From Lysobacterales bacterium 15-68-25 (GTDB taxonomy: Bacteria; Pseudomonadota; Gammaproteobacteria; Xanthomonadales; Rhodanobacteraceae), in contig NCKB01000002.1 of NCBI GenBank assembly GCA_002279065.1, positions 248,001-312,000 of the forward strand: a DNA stretch of 64,000 nt, written 5' to 3'. A program made the translations under genes and the position numbers. Shown one piece after another: positions 46,023-55,208 of this stretch. The notes under the pieces were generated by a model. The model worked only from the letters and a program-made list of their open reading frames with translations, was not told the origin of the DNA and searched no databases. Each line of letters starts with the position of its first letter. Positions within the stretch are counted from its first letter, which is position 1.

Positions 46023-47068
46023 CGCCGCGCGAGATCCACATCACGCCGCAGGAGGCGCTGCAGCGCACGATCGAGCACCGCGAGATCTTCCACGACGAGA
46101 TGATCGCGCTGATGCGCCAGATCATGCGCGGCGAGGTGAGCCCGCTGATGACCGCGGCGATCATCACCGGCCTGCGCGTGAAGAAGGAGACGATCGGCGA
46201 GATCACCGGCGCGGCGCGCGTGATGCGCGAACTGTCGGCCAAGGTGGAGGCACCGCCGCACGACCACTTCGTCGACATCGTCGGTACCGGCGGCGACGGT
46301 GCGTCGAGCTTCAACATCTCCACCGCCTCGATGTTCGTCGCGGCGGCGGCCGGAGCGCGCGTAGCCAAGCATGGCGGGCGCAGCGTGTCGTCCAAGTCCG
46401 GCAGTGCCGACGTGCTTGAAGCGCTGGGTGCCTCGATCGACCTGAAGCCCGAGCAGGTGGCTGCCTGCATGGCCGACACGGACATCGGCTTCATGTTCGC
46501 GCCGAACCATCATCCGGCGATGAAGGTGGTGGCGCCGGTGCGCAAGGAGATGGGCGTGCGCACCCTGTTCAACATCCTCGGTCCGCTGACCAACCCCGCC
46601 GGTGCGCCGAACATCCTGATGGGCGTGTTCCACCCCGACCTGGTCGGTATCCAGGTGCGCGTGTTGCAGCAGCTGGGTGCGCAGCATGCGATGGTGGTGT
46701 GGGGCCGCGACGGCATGGACGAGATCTCGCTGGGCGCGGCGACCCTGGTCGGTGAACTGCGCCACGGCCAGGTGCGCGAGTACGAGATCGAGCCGGAGGA
46801 TTTCGGCCTGGCCATGGCCTCCAGCCGCAACCTGCGGGTGGAGAGCGTGGCCGAGTCGCGCGCCATGCTGGAGGACGCGCTCGACGGGCGCCACGGCGTG
46901 GCACGCGACATCGTCTGCCTGAACGCCGGCGCGGCGCTGTACACGGCCGACGTGGTCGGCAATATCGACGATGGTATTGCCCTGGCGCGTCAGACCATCG
47001 CCAGCGGCGCCGCACGTGCGAAACTACAGCAGTTCGTCGCCACCACCCGACGCCTCGCCGGTACCTGA
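46019..47068 (+). CDS. trpD: Anthranilate phosphoribosyltransferase
   Basis: A 349-residue enzyme adding phosphoribose to anthranilate. The PRPP site is [14 protein letters not shown], followed by [22 protein letters not shown] and [12 protein letters not shown] single-domain TrpD of normal length, not fused to TrpG. It is coupled to trpG by a start-stop overlap and is followed by trpC after 66 bases. Confidence 0.97.
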   Translation: MTPREIHITPQEALQRTIEHREIFHDEMIALMRQIMRGEVSPLMTAAIITGLRVKKETIGEITGAARVMRELSAKVEAPPHDHFVDIVGTGGDGASSFNISTASMFVAAAAGARVAKHGGRSVSSKSGSADVLEALGASIDLKPEQVAACMADTDIGFMFAPNHHPAMKVVAPVRKEMGVRTLFNILGPLTNPAGAPNILMGVFHPDLVGIQVRVLQQLGAQHAMVVWGRDGMDEISLGAATLVGELRHGQVREYEIEPEDFGLAMASSRNLRVESVAESRAMLEDALDGRHGVARDIVCLNAGAALYTADVVGNIDDGIALARQTIASGAARAKLQQFVATTRRLAGT

Positions 47069-47134
47069 CGCCCTGATCCGGGCGCGGTGCCCTGTTCGAC
47101 TGCCGCTGCGGCGGCGCCCAACGACACCACGACC

Positions 47135-47929
47135 ATGGCCGACATCCTGCAACGCATCCTCGCCCGCAAGACGGAAGAAATCGCCGAGCGCAGCGCCATG
47201 CTGTCCCTGGACGAGCTGGCTGCGCGCGTGGCGGACATGCCGGGCACCCGTGGTTTCGCCGCCGCGCTGGAGGCGAAGATCGACGCCGGCCTGCCGGCGG
47301 TGATCGCCGAGGTGAAGAAGGCCAGCCCGAGCAAGGGCGTGATCCGCGCCGATTTCGACCCCGGTGCCATCGCGCGCAGCTACGAGGCCGCCGGTGCGGC
47401 CTGCCTGTCGGTGCTGACCGACAAGGACTTCTTCCAGGGCAGCGAGGAGTTCCTGCGCCAGGCGCGCGAGGCGTGCTCGCTGCCGATCCTGCGCAAGGAC
47501 TTCGTGATCGACCCGTACCAGGTGTACGAGGCGCGCGCGATCGGCGCCGACTGCATCCTGCTGATCGTCGCCGCGCTGGGCGACGCCGAGCTGATGAACC
47601 TGTCGCTGCTGGCCGCCGAGCTGGACCTGGACGTGCTGTGCGAGGTGCACGACGCCGAGGAGCTGGAGCGTGCACAGGCGTTGCCGGTGCCGATGATCGG
47701 CGTGAACAACCGCAACCTGCGCACGTTCGAGACCACGCTGGAGACCACGCTGGAGCTGCAGCCGCTGGTCGAGTACGACCGCATCCTGGTGGCCGAGTCC
47801 GGCATCCACACGCCCGAGCACGTGCGCCAGCTGCGCGAGGCTGGCGTGCACGCGTTCCTGGTCGGCGAGGCCTTCATGCGCGCGGTGGATCCCGGAACCG
47901 AGCTGAGGCGCCTGTTCGAAGCGGACTGA
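47135..47929 (+). CDS. trpC: Indole-3-glycerol phosphate synthase
   Basis: A 264-residue (beta/alpha)8 barrel. Active-site motifs are [44 protein letters not shown] and VAESGIHTP. Not fused to TrpF, unlike E. coli. It starts [12 protein letters not shown] at ATG 47135, and the HAD gene follows after five bases. Confidence 0.97.
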   Translation: MADILQRILARKTEEIAERSAMLSLDELAARVADMPGTRGFAAALEAKIDAGLPAVIAEVKKASPSKGVIRADFDPGAIARSYEAAGAACLSVLTDKDFFQGSEEFLRQAREACSLPILRKDFVIDPYQVYEARAIGADCILLIVAALGDAELMNLSLLAAELDLDVLCEVHDAEELERAQALPVPMIGVNNRNLRTFETTLETTLELQPLVEYDRILVAESGIHTPEHVRQLREAGVHAFLVGEAFMRAVDPGTELRRLFEAD

Positions 47930-47934
47930 GCACG

Positions 47935-48633
47935 ATGGACCAGACAGGGGTGGCGGCGCCGGACGACACGGCGCCGGCGGTGGCGGTCGGACCGCGCACC
48001 GTGTTGTTTGATCTCGATGGCGTGATCACGGTGGCCGACACGTTCGGTCTGTTCATGCGCGAGCGCTACGCAGGGCTGGGGCGCAAGCTGCTCCTGTTGC
48101 CGGCGTTGCCCTGGCTGTCACTGGTGCGGCCGTTCTCCTGGCGCCTGGCCGTGCGCACCCTGGTGCACGTGGGGCTGCTGGGGCTGGGCGAGCAGCGCTA
48201 CCGCCAGGCAGCGATGGGCTTCGCTGGCCGGCTGGTGCGTCGTCCGAAGCAGTTCCAGCGCGACGCGCTGCTGGCCCTGCGCCGTCACCAGGCTGCGGGT
48301 GACCGGGTGATCGTGGTAACGGGGTGCGAGCGGACTTTGGCGCGCGGGCTGCTCGACGAACTGGGGCTCCCCGATGTGGAACTGGTCGCTTCGGAACTGG
48401 TGCCCGGCTGGCTCGGCATGCGGGTGAGGCGGCACAACGTGGGCCAGCGCAAGCCGCAGTCCCTGGCCGAGGCTGGCGTGACGCGCTGGGACCGCGCCTA
48501 CGGCGACTCGGCGCTGGACATCCCGATGCTCAAGGGGGCTGCCGAGCCGGTGCTGGTCAACGGCTCGCCCAAGTTGTGCAAGCAGGTGGAGCGGGCGCTC
48601 GGTCGCAGCGTCGAACGGGTGGCCTGGTACTGA
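47935..48633 (+). CDS. HAD-superfamily hydrolase (HAD-IB type)
   Basis: A 232-residue phosphatase-like protein. Motif I is VLFDLDGVIT, with the nucleophile Asp and acid Asp two apart; motif II is VIVVTGCE; the Lys is in GQRKPQSL; motif IV is AYGDSALDIPML. Family members act on phosphoserine-like or phospholipid substrates; the target here is unknown. It is five bases downstream of trpC and shares a bidirectional terminator with clp. Confidence 0.85.
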   Translation: MDQTGVAAPDDTAPAVAVGPRTVLFDLDGVITVADTFGLFMRERYAGLGRKLLLLPALPWLSLVRPFSWRLAVRTLVHVGLLGLGEQRYRQAAMGFAGRLVRRPKQFQRDALLALRRHQAAGDRVIVVTGCERTLARGLLDELGLPDVELVASELVPGWLGMRVRRHNVGQRKPQSLAEAGVTRWDRAYGDSALDIPMLKGAAEPVLVNGSPKLCKQVERALGRSVERVAWY

Positions 48634-48640
48634 GGCAAAG

Positions 48641-48667
48641 AAAAAGCGGCGCCCGGCGCCGCTTTCT
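48641..48667. terminator. Bidirectional terminator between HAD gene and clp
   Basis: A 10-bp stem (AAAGCGGCGC / GCGCCGCTTT) with flanking A5 on the left and TTTCTCC on the right serves both convergent transcripts. Confidence 0.8.
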
Positions 48668-48691
48668 CCTGGAGCCGACGGTGCGGACGGT

Positions 48692-49387
48692 TCAGCGGGT
48701 CCCGAGCACCACGATGGTCTTGCCCGACACGGTGATCATGCCCTGCTCCTCGAGCTGCTTGAGCACGCGGCCGACCATTTCGCGCGAACAGCCGACGATG
48801 CGGCTGACCTCCTGCCGTGAGATGCGGATCTGGGTGCCGTCCGGGTGGGTCATCGCATCCGGCTCCTGGCACAGGTCGAGCAGAGTGCGCGAGATCCGGT
48901 TGGTGACGTCCATGAACGCCATGCGGCTGACCTGGCGCGAGGTGCGCAGCAGGCGGTTGGTGAGCTGGGCGCCGATCGCGAAGAGGATCTTCGGGCACTC
49001 CTCGCGCAGCTGGCCTTCCATCAGCTGGAACAGGCGCTCGTAGCTGATCTCGGCCATCTCGCACGGTGTGCGGGTGCGCACCATCGATTCGCGCTGGGCC
49101 TGTTCGACGAACAGGCCCATCTCGCCGATGAACTGGCCGCGACTGATGTAGGCCAGGATCAGTTCGCGCCCCTGCTCGTCCTCGGTGCAGACGGCCAGCG
49201 AGCCCTCGATCACGTAATAGAGCGTATTGGCCGGGTCGCCGGGGCGGATGATCGCGGTCTTGCCCGGGTACCGCCGGCGGTGGCACAGCGCCAGGAAGCG
49301 CTCCATGGAGGCCGGGTCCGGGGCGAAGCCCAGGGGTGCCTGGGACCGCTCGAATGCTTGCTGCAGTTGATATTTGAGTTGCGCCAC
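48692..49387 (-). CDS. clp: Clp, CRP/FNR-family global regulator
   Basis: A 231-residue CRP homologue. A cyclic-nucleotide-binding domain (residues 28-135, [29 protein letters not shown]) and a C-terminal helix-turn-helix ([21 protein letters not shown]) are clear. It matches Clp of Xanthomonas along its length. Clp binds DNA when free and is inhibited by cyclic-di-GMP, controlling virulence and extracellular enzymes; that is family knowledge. GTG 49387 is the start. It is divergent from speD. Confidence 0.92.
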   Translation of the reverse strand: MAQLKYQLQQAFERSQAPLGFAPDPASMERFLALCHRRRYPGKTAIIRPGDPANTLYYVIEGSLAVCTEDEQGRELILAYISRGQFIGEMGLFVEQAQRESMVRTRTPCEMAEISYERLFQLMEGQLREECPKILFAIGAQLTNRLLRTSRQVSRMAFMDVTNRISRTLLDLCQEPDAMTHPDGTQIRISRQEVSRIVGCSREMVGRVLKQLEEQGMITVSGKTIVVLGTR

Positions 49388-49684
49388 GGTGTTTCCCGCT
49401 GTCTGAAATGCCTAGGGCTGCCCCCGATGAGCGGGCCGGCCCGACGTGAGCGTACGCGTTTATCCCCTGTGACGCCGCATTATGGCAAACCGCGCCGGGA
49501 ACGCCACTTTCAGTTTTGTGCCGTTTTACCGCATACTTGGCGGTCTTCCAGCACCGGCGACGTGTCGCGCGTCGGTCACAAGGGTCGCGGAAGCTGTCTT
49601 TTCGTGCCGTACCATCCAGCGGGGACCCTTGTCGCTAACCCGCCTCTGCTGCTGGCCGCCGCGCGGCCATGGAGAGTTGCCGTG

Positions 49685-50467
49685 GTGAAACCACTCCCGC
49701 GCCTGCGCCTGCAGGGCTTCAACAACCTGACCAAGGCCCTGAGCTTCAATATCTACGACATCTGCTACGCGGTGTCCGAAGAGCAGCGCCAGCGCTACAT
49801 CGAATACATCGACGAGCAGTACGACGCCGATCGCCTGACCCAGATCCTCACCGATGTGGCGGAGATCATCGGCGCCAACATCCTGAACATCGCCCGGCAG
49901 GACTACGACCCGCAGGGCGCCTCGGTGACCATCCTCATTTCCGAGGAGCCGGTGGTGGAGAAGCTCGGTCGCGACACCATCTCCGGTGCCGTCGTCGCGC
50001 ACATGGACAAGAGCCACATCACCGTCCACACCTATCCGGAAACGCATCCGCACAACGGCATCGCGACCTTCCGCGCGGACATCGACGTGGCCACCTGCGG
50101 CGTGATCTCGCCGCTGAAGGCGCTGAACTACCTGATCGACAGCTTCGAGTCGGACATCGTGATCGCCGACTACCGCGTGCGCGGCTTCACCCGCGACGTG
50201 AAGGGCAAGAAGCACTTCATCGACCACAAGATCAACTCGGTGCAGGACTACCTGGCGCGCCACATCCGCCAGAAGTACGAGATGTTCGACGTCAACGTGT
50301 ACCAGGAAAACATGTTCCACACGAAGATGCACATCAAGGACTTCGACCTGGACACCTACCTGTTCGAGGCCCACGCCGACGACCTGTCGTTCAAGGAGCG
50401 CCAGCGGATCGAGTCCCTGCTGCGGCGGGAAATCGAGGAGCTGTTCCACGGCCGCAACCTGATGTGA
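49685..50467 (+). CDS. speD: S-adenosylmethionine decarboxylase proenzyme
   Basis: A 260-residue E. coli-type SpeD. The proenzyme cleaves itself before Ser111 ([16 protein letters not shown]) to form the pyruvoyl cofactor, then decarboxylates AdoMet for spermidine synthesis. GTG 49685 ([16 protein letters not shown]) matches the Xanthomonas start; GGAGAG lies upstream. The 297-base gap to clp is a divergent promoter region without an obvious Clp palindrome. Confidence 0.96.
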   Translation: MKPLPRLRLQGFNNLTKALSFNIYDICYAVSEEQRQRYIEYIDEQYDADRLTQILTDVAEIIGANILNIARQDYDPQGASVTILISEEPVVEKLGRDTISGAVVAHMDKSHITVHTYPETHPHNGIATFRADIDVATCGVISPLKALNYLIDSFESDIVIADYRVRGFTRDVKGKKHFIDHKINSVQDYLARHIRQKYEMFDVNVYQENMFHTKMHIKDFDLDTYLFEAHADDLSFKERQRIESLLRREIEELFHGRNLM

Positions 50468-50496
50468 AAAAAAGACCCGCCGCGAGGCGGGTCTTT
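50467..50496. terminator. Bidirectional terminator between speD and coq7
   Basis: An 11-bp perfect stem (AAAGACCCGCC / GGCGGGTCTTT) with a GCGA loop, preceded by an A-tract, can terminate both convergent genes. Confidence 0.85.
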
Positions 50497-50523
50497 CGCT
50501 TCCGGACCCGGCGCGGCGAGCCA

Positions 50524-51165
50524 TCAGATCCGATAGGCGACCTTCTTCATCAGCAGCGAGGTCAGCTGCATCAGCGGCGGGATCGGGAAGGGCAGCTCGA
50601 TCCCGCCCCGCGCGGCCGCCTCGTCGCCGTGGCCGATCTCGTCCGCCTGCATCTGGCGCAGCACCGCGCGGGAGCGCTGGTCCTGTTCCGGAAGCGTCTC
50701 CAGATGCTCGGCCAGGTGCGCCTCGACCTGGCGCTCGGTCTCCACCACGAAGCCAAGGCTCACCGCATCCCCGGCCAGCGCCGCCGCGGCGCCGATCGCG
50801 TAGCTGCCGGCGTACCACAGCGGATTGAACAGGCTGGGGCGACTGTCCAGTTCACGCAGGCGCTCGGCGCACCAGGCCAGATGGTCGGTTTCCTCGGCGG
50901 CGGCGTGCACCAGGTGCCGGCGGGTTTCCTCGGAGCGGGCGAGGGCGGCCTGGCCGTCGTACAGCGCCTGGGCGCAGACCTCGCCCGTGTGGTTGATGCG
51001 CATCAGTCCGGCAGCATGACACCGTTCGGCCCGGTCGAGCTCAGCCTCGGCAATGTCGCGGGCAGGTGTGGGGCGGCCGGCCTCGGGTGCGCCGGCCACC
51101 GTCTCCAGCGCTCGTTCGAAGCCCGCGATCAGGCGGTCCAGGGGCGTCAGGTGGCGTACCGTCAT
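50524..51165 (-). CDS. coq7: Coq7-type demethoxyubiquinone hydroxylase
   Basis: A 213-residue diiron monooxygenase that hydroxylates demethoxyubiquinone, a late ubiquinone step. Ligand motifs are the Glu in [16 protein letters not shown], ExxH in [11 protein letters not shown], a Glu in [12 protein letters not shown] and ExxH in [10 protein letters not shown]. It replaces the flavoprotein UbiF of E. coli. ATG 51165 follows GAGGA. Confidence 0.95.
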   Translation of the reverse strand: MTVRHLTPLDRLIAGFERALETVAGAPEAGRPTPARDIAEAELDRAERCHAAGLMRINHTGEVCAQALYDGQAALARSEETRRHLVHAAAEETDHLAWCAERLRELDSRPSLFNPLWYAGSYAIGAAAALAGDAVSLGFVVETERQVEAHLAEHLETLPEQDQRSRAVLRQMQADEIGHGDEAAARGGIELPFPIPPLMQLTSLLMKKVAYRI

Positions 51166-51273
51166 GGGCGATCCTCGGAAAGTGCGGCGGTCCCGGCTAT
51201 TGGACGACATGCCGCCGGTGTGGCCAAGCGGCACATGGTCGCCCGGTCGCGTTTTTGCCGGTTCCGGGGGCTT

Positions 51274-51302
51274 TTCAATGCAAGGGGGTGTCGTGCTATC
51301 CT
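51274..51302 (+). promoter_or_regulatory. Candidate promoter for rplM-rpsI
   Basis: An extended -10 (TGC-TATCCT) lies at 51294-51302 with a weak -35 (TTCAAT) 17 bases upstream. A second TATCAT is at 51356-51361. A small hairpin (CCGCC/GGCGG, 51392-51406) lies just before rplM. Confidence 0.3.
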
Positions 51303-51423
51303 TGCCGGCTCGCAGCTCACCACTGGTGGGCTTGTGCAGAGGATGAAAGCTCGGCTATCATCCCGCACCTTTGTTTGACCCGATTCCCTCACCGCCTCCT
51401 TGGCGGCCTACAGGTATCCCGAA

Positions 51424-51852
51424 ATGAAAACGTTCAGCGCCAAGCCGGAAAGCGTCAAGCGCGACTGGTTCGTGATCGACGCCACGGACAAGACGCTCGG
51501 TCGTCTGTCCACCGAGATTGCGCGCCGCCTGCGCGGCAAGCACAAGCCGGAGTTCACCCCGCACGTCGATACCGGCGACTACATCGTCGTGGTCAACGCG
51601 CAGAAGGTGGCCGTCACCGGCGCGAAGCTGGACGACAAGATGTATCACCGCTTCACCGGCTACGTCGGCAACCTGAAGAGCACCAACCTGCGTGATCTTC
51701 TGGCCACCCATCCGGAGCGCGTGATCGAGATCGCGGTCAAGGGCATGCTGCCGAAGAACCCGCTGGGCCGCGCGATGTATCGCAAGCTCAAGGTGTACGG
51801 CGGCGCCGAGCACCCGCACACCGCACAGCAGCCGCAGGCGCTGGAAATCTAA
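51424..51852 (+). CDS. rplM: 50S ribosomal protein L13
   Basis: A 142-residue L13 with the conserved [37 protein letters not shown] and [19 protein letters not shown] segments. It is first of the rplM-rpsI pair; rpsI starts nine bases after its stop. Confidence 0.99.
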   Translation: MKTFSAKPESVKRDWFVIDATDKTLGRLSTEIARRLRGKHKPEFTPHVDTGDYIVVVNAQKVAVTGAKLDDKMYHRFTGYVGNLKSTNLRDLLATHPERVIEIAVKGMLPKNPLGRAMYRKLKVYGGAEHPHTAQQPQALEI

Positions 51853-51861
51853 GGAACCCTC

Positions 51862-52254
51862 ATGGCGATTCAGCAGAATTACGGCACCGGCCGCCGCAAG
51901 ACCTCCGCCGCCCGCGTGTTCCTGCGCAAGGGCACTGGCGCGATCACGGTGAACGGCAAGACCCTCGACCAGTTCTTCGGTCGCGAGACCTCGCGCATGA
52001 TCGTGCGCCAGCCGCTCGAACTGACCCAGAACAGCGACAAGTTCGACATCACCGTCACGGTCGCCGGCGGCGGCATCACCGGTCAGGCCGGTGCGATCCG
52101 CCTCGGCATCGCCCGCGCGCTGGTGGAATACGACGAAGCCCTGAAGCAGCCGCTGCGCAAGGCCGGTTTCGTGACCCGCGATGCCCGCGAGGTCGAGCGC
52201 AAGAAGATCGGTCTGCACAAGGCACGTCGTGCCACGCAGTTCTCGAAGCGCTAA
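51862..52254 (+). CDS. rpsI: 30S ribosomal protein S9
   Basis: A 130-residue S9 with [15 protein letters not shown] at the start and the conserved basic C-terminus ending QFSKR, which reaches the P-site tRNA. A tRNA gene starts 12 bases after its stop without an intervening terminator. Confidence 0.99.
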   Translation: MAIQQNYGTGRRKTSAARVFLRKGTGAITVNGKTLDQFFGRETSRMIVRQPLELTQNSDKFDITVTVAGGGITGQAGAIRLGIARALVEYDEALKQPLRKAGFVTRDAREVERKKIGLHKARRATQFSKR

Positions 52255-52266
52255 ACTACGTTTCAT

Positions 52267-52341
52267 AGCCCCGTCGCCAAGCGGTAAGGCACCTGACTCT
52301 GACTCAGGCATTCGGTGGTTCGAATCCATCCGGGGCTGCCA
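52267..52341 (+). tRNA. tRNA-Gln (anticodon CTG)
   Basis: A 75-base cloverleaf. The acceptor stem is AGCCCCG / CGGGGCT; the D-arm is GCC...GGC. The anticodon stem CCTGA / TCAGG holds loop CTCTGAC (anticodon CUG), and the T-arm is GGTGG TTCGAAT CCATC. G73 and an encoded CCA end it. CUG reads the Gln codon CAG. It is probably co-transcribed with rplM-rpsI and ends at the following terminator. Confidence 0.95.
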
Positions 52342-52376
52342 AACAAGACGCCAATCAGCTGTATTGATCGGCACGG

Positions 52377-52402
52377 AAAACCCGCCATTCGGCGGGTTTT
52401 TT
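52377..52402 (+). terminator. Intrinsic terminator after tRNA-Gln
   Basis: A perfect 10-bp stem (AAAACCCGCC / GGCGGGTTTT) with an ATTC loop and further T residues, 35 bases after the tRNA. Confidence 0.9.
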
Positions 52403-52475
52403 GTTGGTCACGGTCACCGTGACCTGCAGCGGTGCCGGGGAGGAACGCCGGCACCGGGATCCGGCGCGTCTCCGA

Positions 52476-53111
52476 TCAGATCTCGCGATCGCCGACCAGC
52501 ACCACGTCCGCGCCGCGACGGGCGAACAGCCCCACCGTGACGATGCCGGGAATCTGGTTCAGGTCGGCCTCCAGCGCCACCGGGTCGGTGATCTGCCAGC
52601 CGTGCACGTCGATCACCCAGTTGCCGTTGTCGGTGACCACGCCGTCGCGCCACACCGGGTGTCCGCCGCGGCGGGCGATTTCGCGGCCGACCAAGCTGCG
52701 CGCCATCGGGATCACCTCGATCGGCAGCGGGAACTTGCCCAGCACGTCGACCTGCTTGCTGGAATCGATGATGCAGACGAATTTCCGGCTTGCCTCGGCG
52801 ATGATCTTCTCGCGGGTCAGCGCGGCACCGCCGCCCTTGATCAGCCGCTTGTGCGGATCGCACTCGTCGGCGCCGTCCACGTAGAGGGTGAGCTCGCCGG
52901 TGGCGTTGAGATCGAGCACCTCGATGCCATGCTTCTTCAGCAGGGCGGTGGACTGCTCCGAGCTGGAGACGGCGCCCTGGATGCGGTCGCGGACAGCGCC
53001 CAGTGCATCGATGAAGTAGGCCACCGTCGAGCCGGTGCCGACGCCGACGATGGCGCCGTCCTCGACGAAGCGGAGGGCGGCTTCGCCGGCGAGTTTCTTT
53101 TCGTTGCTCAT
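52476..53111 (-). CDS. rpiA: Ribose-5-phosphate isomerase A
   Basis: A 211-residue RpiA interconverting ribose-5-P and ribulose-5-P. Motifs are [43 protein letters not shown] and the Lys in [18 protein letters not shown]. It lies 40 bases downstream of the EVE gene and is likely the last gene of the zapA-to-rpiA minus-strand run. Confidence 0.97.
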   Translation of the reverse strand: MSNEKKLAGEAALRFVEDGAIVGVGTGSTVAYFIDALGAVRDRIQGAVSSSEQSTALLKKHGIEVLDLNATGELTLYVDGADECDPHKRLIKGGGAALTREKIIAEASRKFVCIIDSSKQVDVLGKFPLPIEVIPMARSLVGREIARRGGHPVWRDGVVTDNGNWVIDVHGWQITDPVALEADLNQIPGIVTVGLFARRGADVVLVGDREI

Positions 53112-53151
53112 GGTCGGGGGTTCCGTATCGGTGAGGAAAGGCGGGGCCGGG

Positions 53152-53619
53152 TCATTCCAGGCCGAGGATGGTCTTCCATTCGCTGGCGGTCACCGGCATC
53201 ACCGAGAGCCGGTTGCCCTTGCGCACCAGCGGCATCTCCGCGAGCGCGGGCAGGGCCTGCAGCTCCCTGAGCGTGATGGTGCGCTTCAGCCGGCGCACGA
53301 AGCCCACGTCGACCAGCATCCAGCGCGGATTGTCGCGGCTGGCGCCCGGATCGAAATAGTCGCTCTTCGGGTCGAACTGGCTGGGGTCCGGATATGCGTC
53401 GGAGACGACCTCCGCCAGCCCGACGATGCCGGGTTCGGCGCAGTTGGAGTGGTAGAAGAACACGCCGTCGCCGACCCGCATGCCGTCGCGCATGAAGTTC
53501 CGCGCCTGGTAGTTGCGCACGCCGTCCCAAGGCTCGCGGCCGCGTTCGGCCAGATCGTCGATGGAGAAGGTGTCCGGCTCGGACTTCATCAGCCAATGGG
53601 CGATGCGGGCAGGGCTCAT
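53152..53619 (-). CDS. EVE-domain protein
   Basis: A 155-residue single EVE domain: [64 protein letters not shown] domains share the PUA-like fold and are thought to read modified nucleotides. ATG 53619 overlaps the fau stop (ATGA), so it is translated with fau. Confidence 0.92.
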   Translation of the reverse strand: MSPARIAHWLMKSEPDTFSIDDLAERGREPWDGVRNYQARNFMRDGMRVGDGVFFYHSNCAEPGIVGLAEVVSDAYPDPSQFDPKSDYFDPGASRDNPRWMLVDVGFVRRLKRTITLRELQALPALAEMPLVRKGNRLSVMPVTASEWKTILGLE

Positions 53620-54233
53620 GCTTGGGTCTCGCGTTGGCGTTCGGCGTGGCAGTCGATCAGCTCGCGGTCGGTGGCGACGAAGTCCAGCGGCACGTCCCAG
53701 CGAGCGGGCTCGATCGCGCCCACTTCCTGGAAGTCGTAGGCGATGCCGACCAGCAGTGGCTCGGTTGGCCGCGCCTGCTCGTTGAGGAAGGCGAAGCTGC
53801 GGTCGTAGTAACCGCCGCCGTAGCCCAGGCGCTGGCCGCAACGGTCGAAGGCGAGCAGAGGCACCAGCACCAGATCGAGCTGGAACGGCGCCAGCGGCCG
53901 TTCGATACGGACCGGCTCGGGGATGCCGTGGCGGTTCGGTTCCACCGGGTCGCCGGATTGCCAGGGGGCGAAGCGCAACTGGCGACCACTGTCGAGCAAC
54001 GGCAGCAGGAACTGCGCGCCCCGCGCCAGCAGCGGCGGGATGACCAGGTTCAGTGCCAGCTCCCCGTCGACCGCCCAGTAGCCGGCGACGCGGGCATCGG
54101 TGTGGTACTCGGGCAGCTGCTCCAGACTCCGCCGCAGCCCTTGGGCGGCGACGATCCGCTGCTGGGGACCGAGTGCCCTGCGGCGGTCGGCCAGTTGCCG
54201 GCGAAGCTCGCGTCGCTGGGCGTTTGCATCCAC
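53616..54233 (-). CDS. fau: 5-formyltetrahydrofolate cyclo-ligase
   Basis: A 205-residue enzyme converting 5-formyl-THF to 5,10-methenyl-THF with ATP. Motifs are RRELRRQLADRRRAL at the start and the C-terminal LLAFDRCGQRLGYGGGYYDRSF. GTG 54233 is chosen, with GGGAG about ten bases upstream; the longer frame enters the 6S RNA downstream region. In gammaproteobacteria this gene usually follows 6S RNA, as here. Confidence 0.95.
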   Translation of the reverse strand: MDANAQRRELRRQLADRRRALGPQQRIVAAQGLRRSLEQLPEYHTDARVAGYWAVDGELALNLVIPPLLARGAQFLLPLLDSGRQLRFAPWQSGDPVEPNRHGIPEPVRIERPLAPFQLDLVLVPLLAFDRCGQRLGYGGGYYDRSFAFLNEQARPTEPLLVGIAYDFQEVGAIEPARWDVPLDFVATDRELIDCHAERQRETQA

Positions 54234-54319
54234 GCTCGGGCGTCTCCCGGATGGGTTGCCGCGGTCGCGGCATTGCCGATAACAGGCCGGCCGACGCAGG
54301 GCGCCGGCCGGTCCGGAAA

Positions 54320-54518
54320 TAGGTGGCGTCAACCGCGATGCCGCTGCCCACCAAACGACCTTGATCCACGATGGATCAGGTGGGAGGGCTTATCGGGCCT
54401 CGAGGCTTTCCGCGCGCGGCGGACATGCACAACAGCCAGAAAAAAACCGACCCGGGGCCGTATTTAGGAACAAGGCAAATGTAAGAGTGTGCTGGCGCAC
54501 ACCGCAGAAAACGCCGGG
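54320..54518 (-). ncRNA. ssrS: 6S RNA
   Basis: About 197 bases between zapA and fau, the classical ssrS position. The 5' end (GGCGT...TGCGGTGTGC) pairs with the 3' end (GCATCGCGGTTGACGCC) to close a long rod. The 3' part has a CCTGATCC / GGATCAAGG hairpin followed by GCAGCGGCATCGCGG. This parallels E. coli 6S (CTTGAACC / GGTTCAAG then GCGGCGGCATCTCGG). 6S RNA binds and sequesters the vegetative RNA polymerase in stationary phase. The ends are set by the closing stem and are approximate. Confidence 0.85.
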
Positions 54519-54522
54519 TGCA

Positions 54523-54531
54523 ATTTTACCA
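54523..54531 (-). promoter_or_regulatory. 6S RNA extended -10 promoter element
   Basis: On the minus strand TGG-TAAAAT lies five to ten bases upstream of the 6S closing stem, a good extended -10. No clear -35 is visible. Confidence 0.55.
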
Positions 54532-54570
54532 GCAAGACGTCCTGGCTGTGTGTGCGGCGGTGCTGCAGAT

Positions 54571-54882
54571 TCAGCCGCGGGCAGCCGGTTCGAGGGCAGC
54601 CTCGAGCTTGCGCCGCAGCGCGGCGATGCGGTCGGTGACGCTCTGGTCCGCGCCGGAATGCTGCTTGCGAAGCGCAAGGAATTCGTGGGTCACGCTGATC
54701 GCCGCCAGCACGGCGAGGCGGTCGAAGCCGGGCGTCTTGGCGTTGGCGCGCAGCTCGCGCATCTTGCGGTCGAGGTAACCGGCCGCCTCCAGCAGCCCTT
54801 CGCGCTCTTCCGGGGCGCAGGCGATCAGGAACTCGCGATCGATCAGTCGCAGCGCGACCGGTTCGCTGGCTGGGGCATTCAT
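54571..54882 (-). CDS. zapA: ZapA, Z-ring associated protein
   Basis: A 103-residue ZapA. The N-terminal strands (VALRLIDREFLIACAPEE) are followed by a long coiled coil (LAVLAAISVTHEFLALRKQ and a C-terminal helix). It bundles FtsZ filaments at midcell. Its start is one base after the stop of the ZapB-like gene, so the two are coupled. Confidence 0.93.
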   Translation of the reverse strand: MNAPASEPVALRLIDREFLIACAPEEREGLLEAAGYLDRKMRELRANAKTPGFDRLAVLAAISVTHEFLALRKQHSGADQSVTDRIAALRRKLEAALEPAARG

Positions 54883-54883
54883 G

Positions 54884-55108
54884 TCAGCTGTTGTTCTCGA
54901 GGGCTTTCAGGCGCTGGATCATCGCTTCCACCCGGCCACGCGCCTGCTCGTTGCGGGCCATCAGCCCGGCGCGCTCCGTGGCGAGCTGCTCCTGGCTGTG
55001 TCGCAGGCTGCGATTTTCCTCGGAGAGCCGCCGCACGGTGTCGACCAGCTGATCGACCTGGCGGTTCAGCGCATCGAGTTCCTGCTGGAGGTCGGAAAGC
55101 GTGCTCAT
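54884..55108 (-). CDS. ZapB-like coiled-coil protein (TIGR02449 type)
   Basis: A 74-residue protein that is one continuous coiled coil with leucine heptads (LQQELDALNRQVDQLVDTV, LSEENRSLRHSQEQL). It precedes zapA in an operon and matches the small TIGR02449-type family; a role with ZapA in division is inferred from context. Confidence 0.8.
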   Translation of the reverse strand: MSTLSDLQQELDALNRQVDQLVDTVRRLSEENRSLRHSQEQLATERAGLMARNEQARGRVEAMIQRLKALENNS

Positions 55109-55175
55109 GGCGGCAGACTATACCAGTGCGACCGGGCAAAACAGCCGGCTGCGGCACGCTCCGGCAGCGAGGCGT

Positions 55176-55181
55176 TAGACT
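55176..55181 (+). promoter_or_regulatory. Candidate -10 element before ygfB
   Basis: TAGACT, 27 bases before the ygfB ATG, repeats the arrangement seen at 3035 and 24106. Confidence 0.35.
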
Positions 55182-55208
55182 GCCGCTCCGATCCCCAAGG
55201 AGCCCGCC

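Noticed and set aside
54287-54311. Terminator downstream of 6S RNA
   Set aside because: A 7-bp GC stem (CCGGCCG / CGGCCGG) with an 11-base loop lacks a T-tract on the minus strand. It may be a processing or pause structure only.
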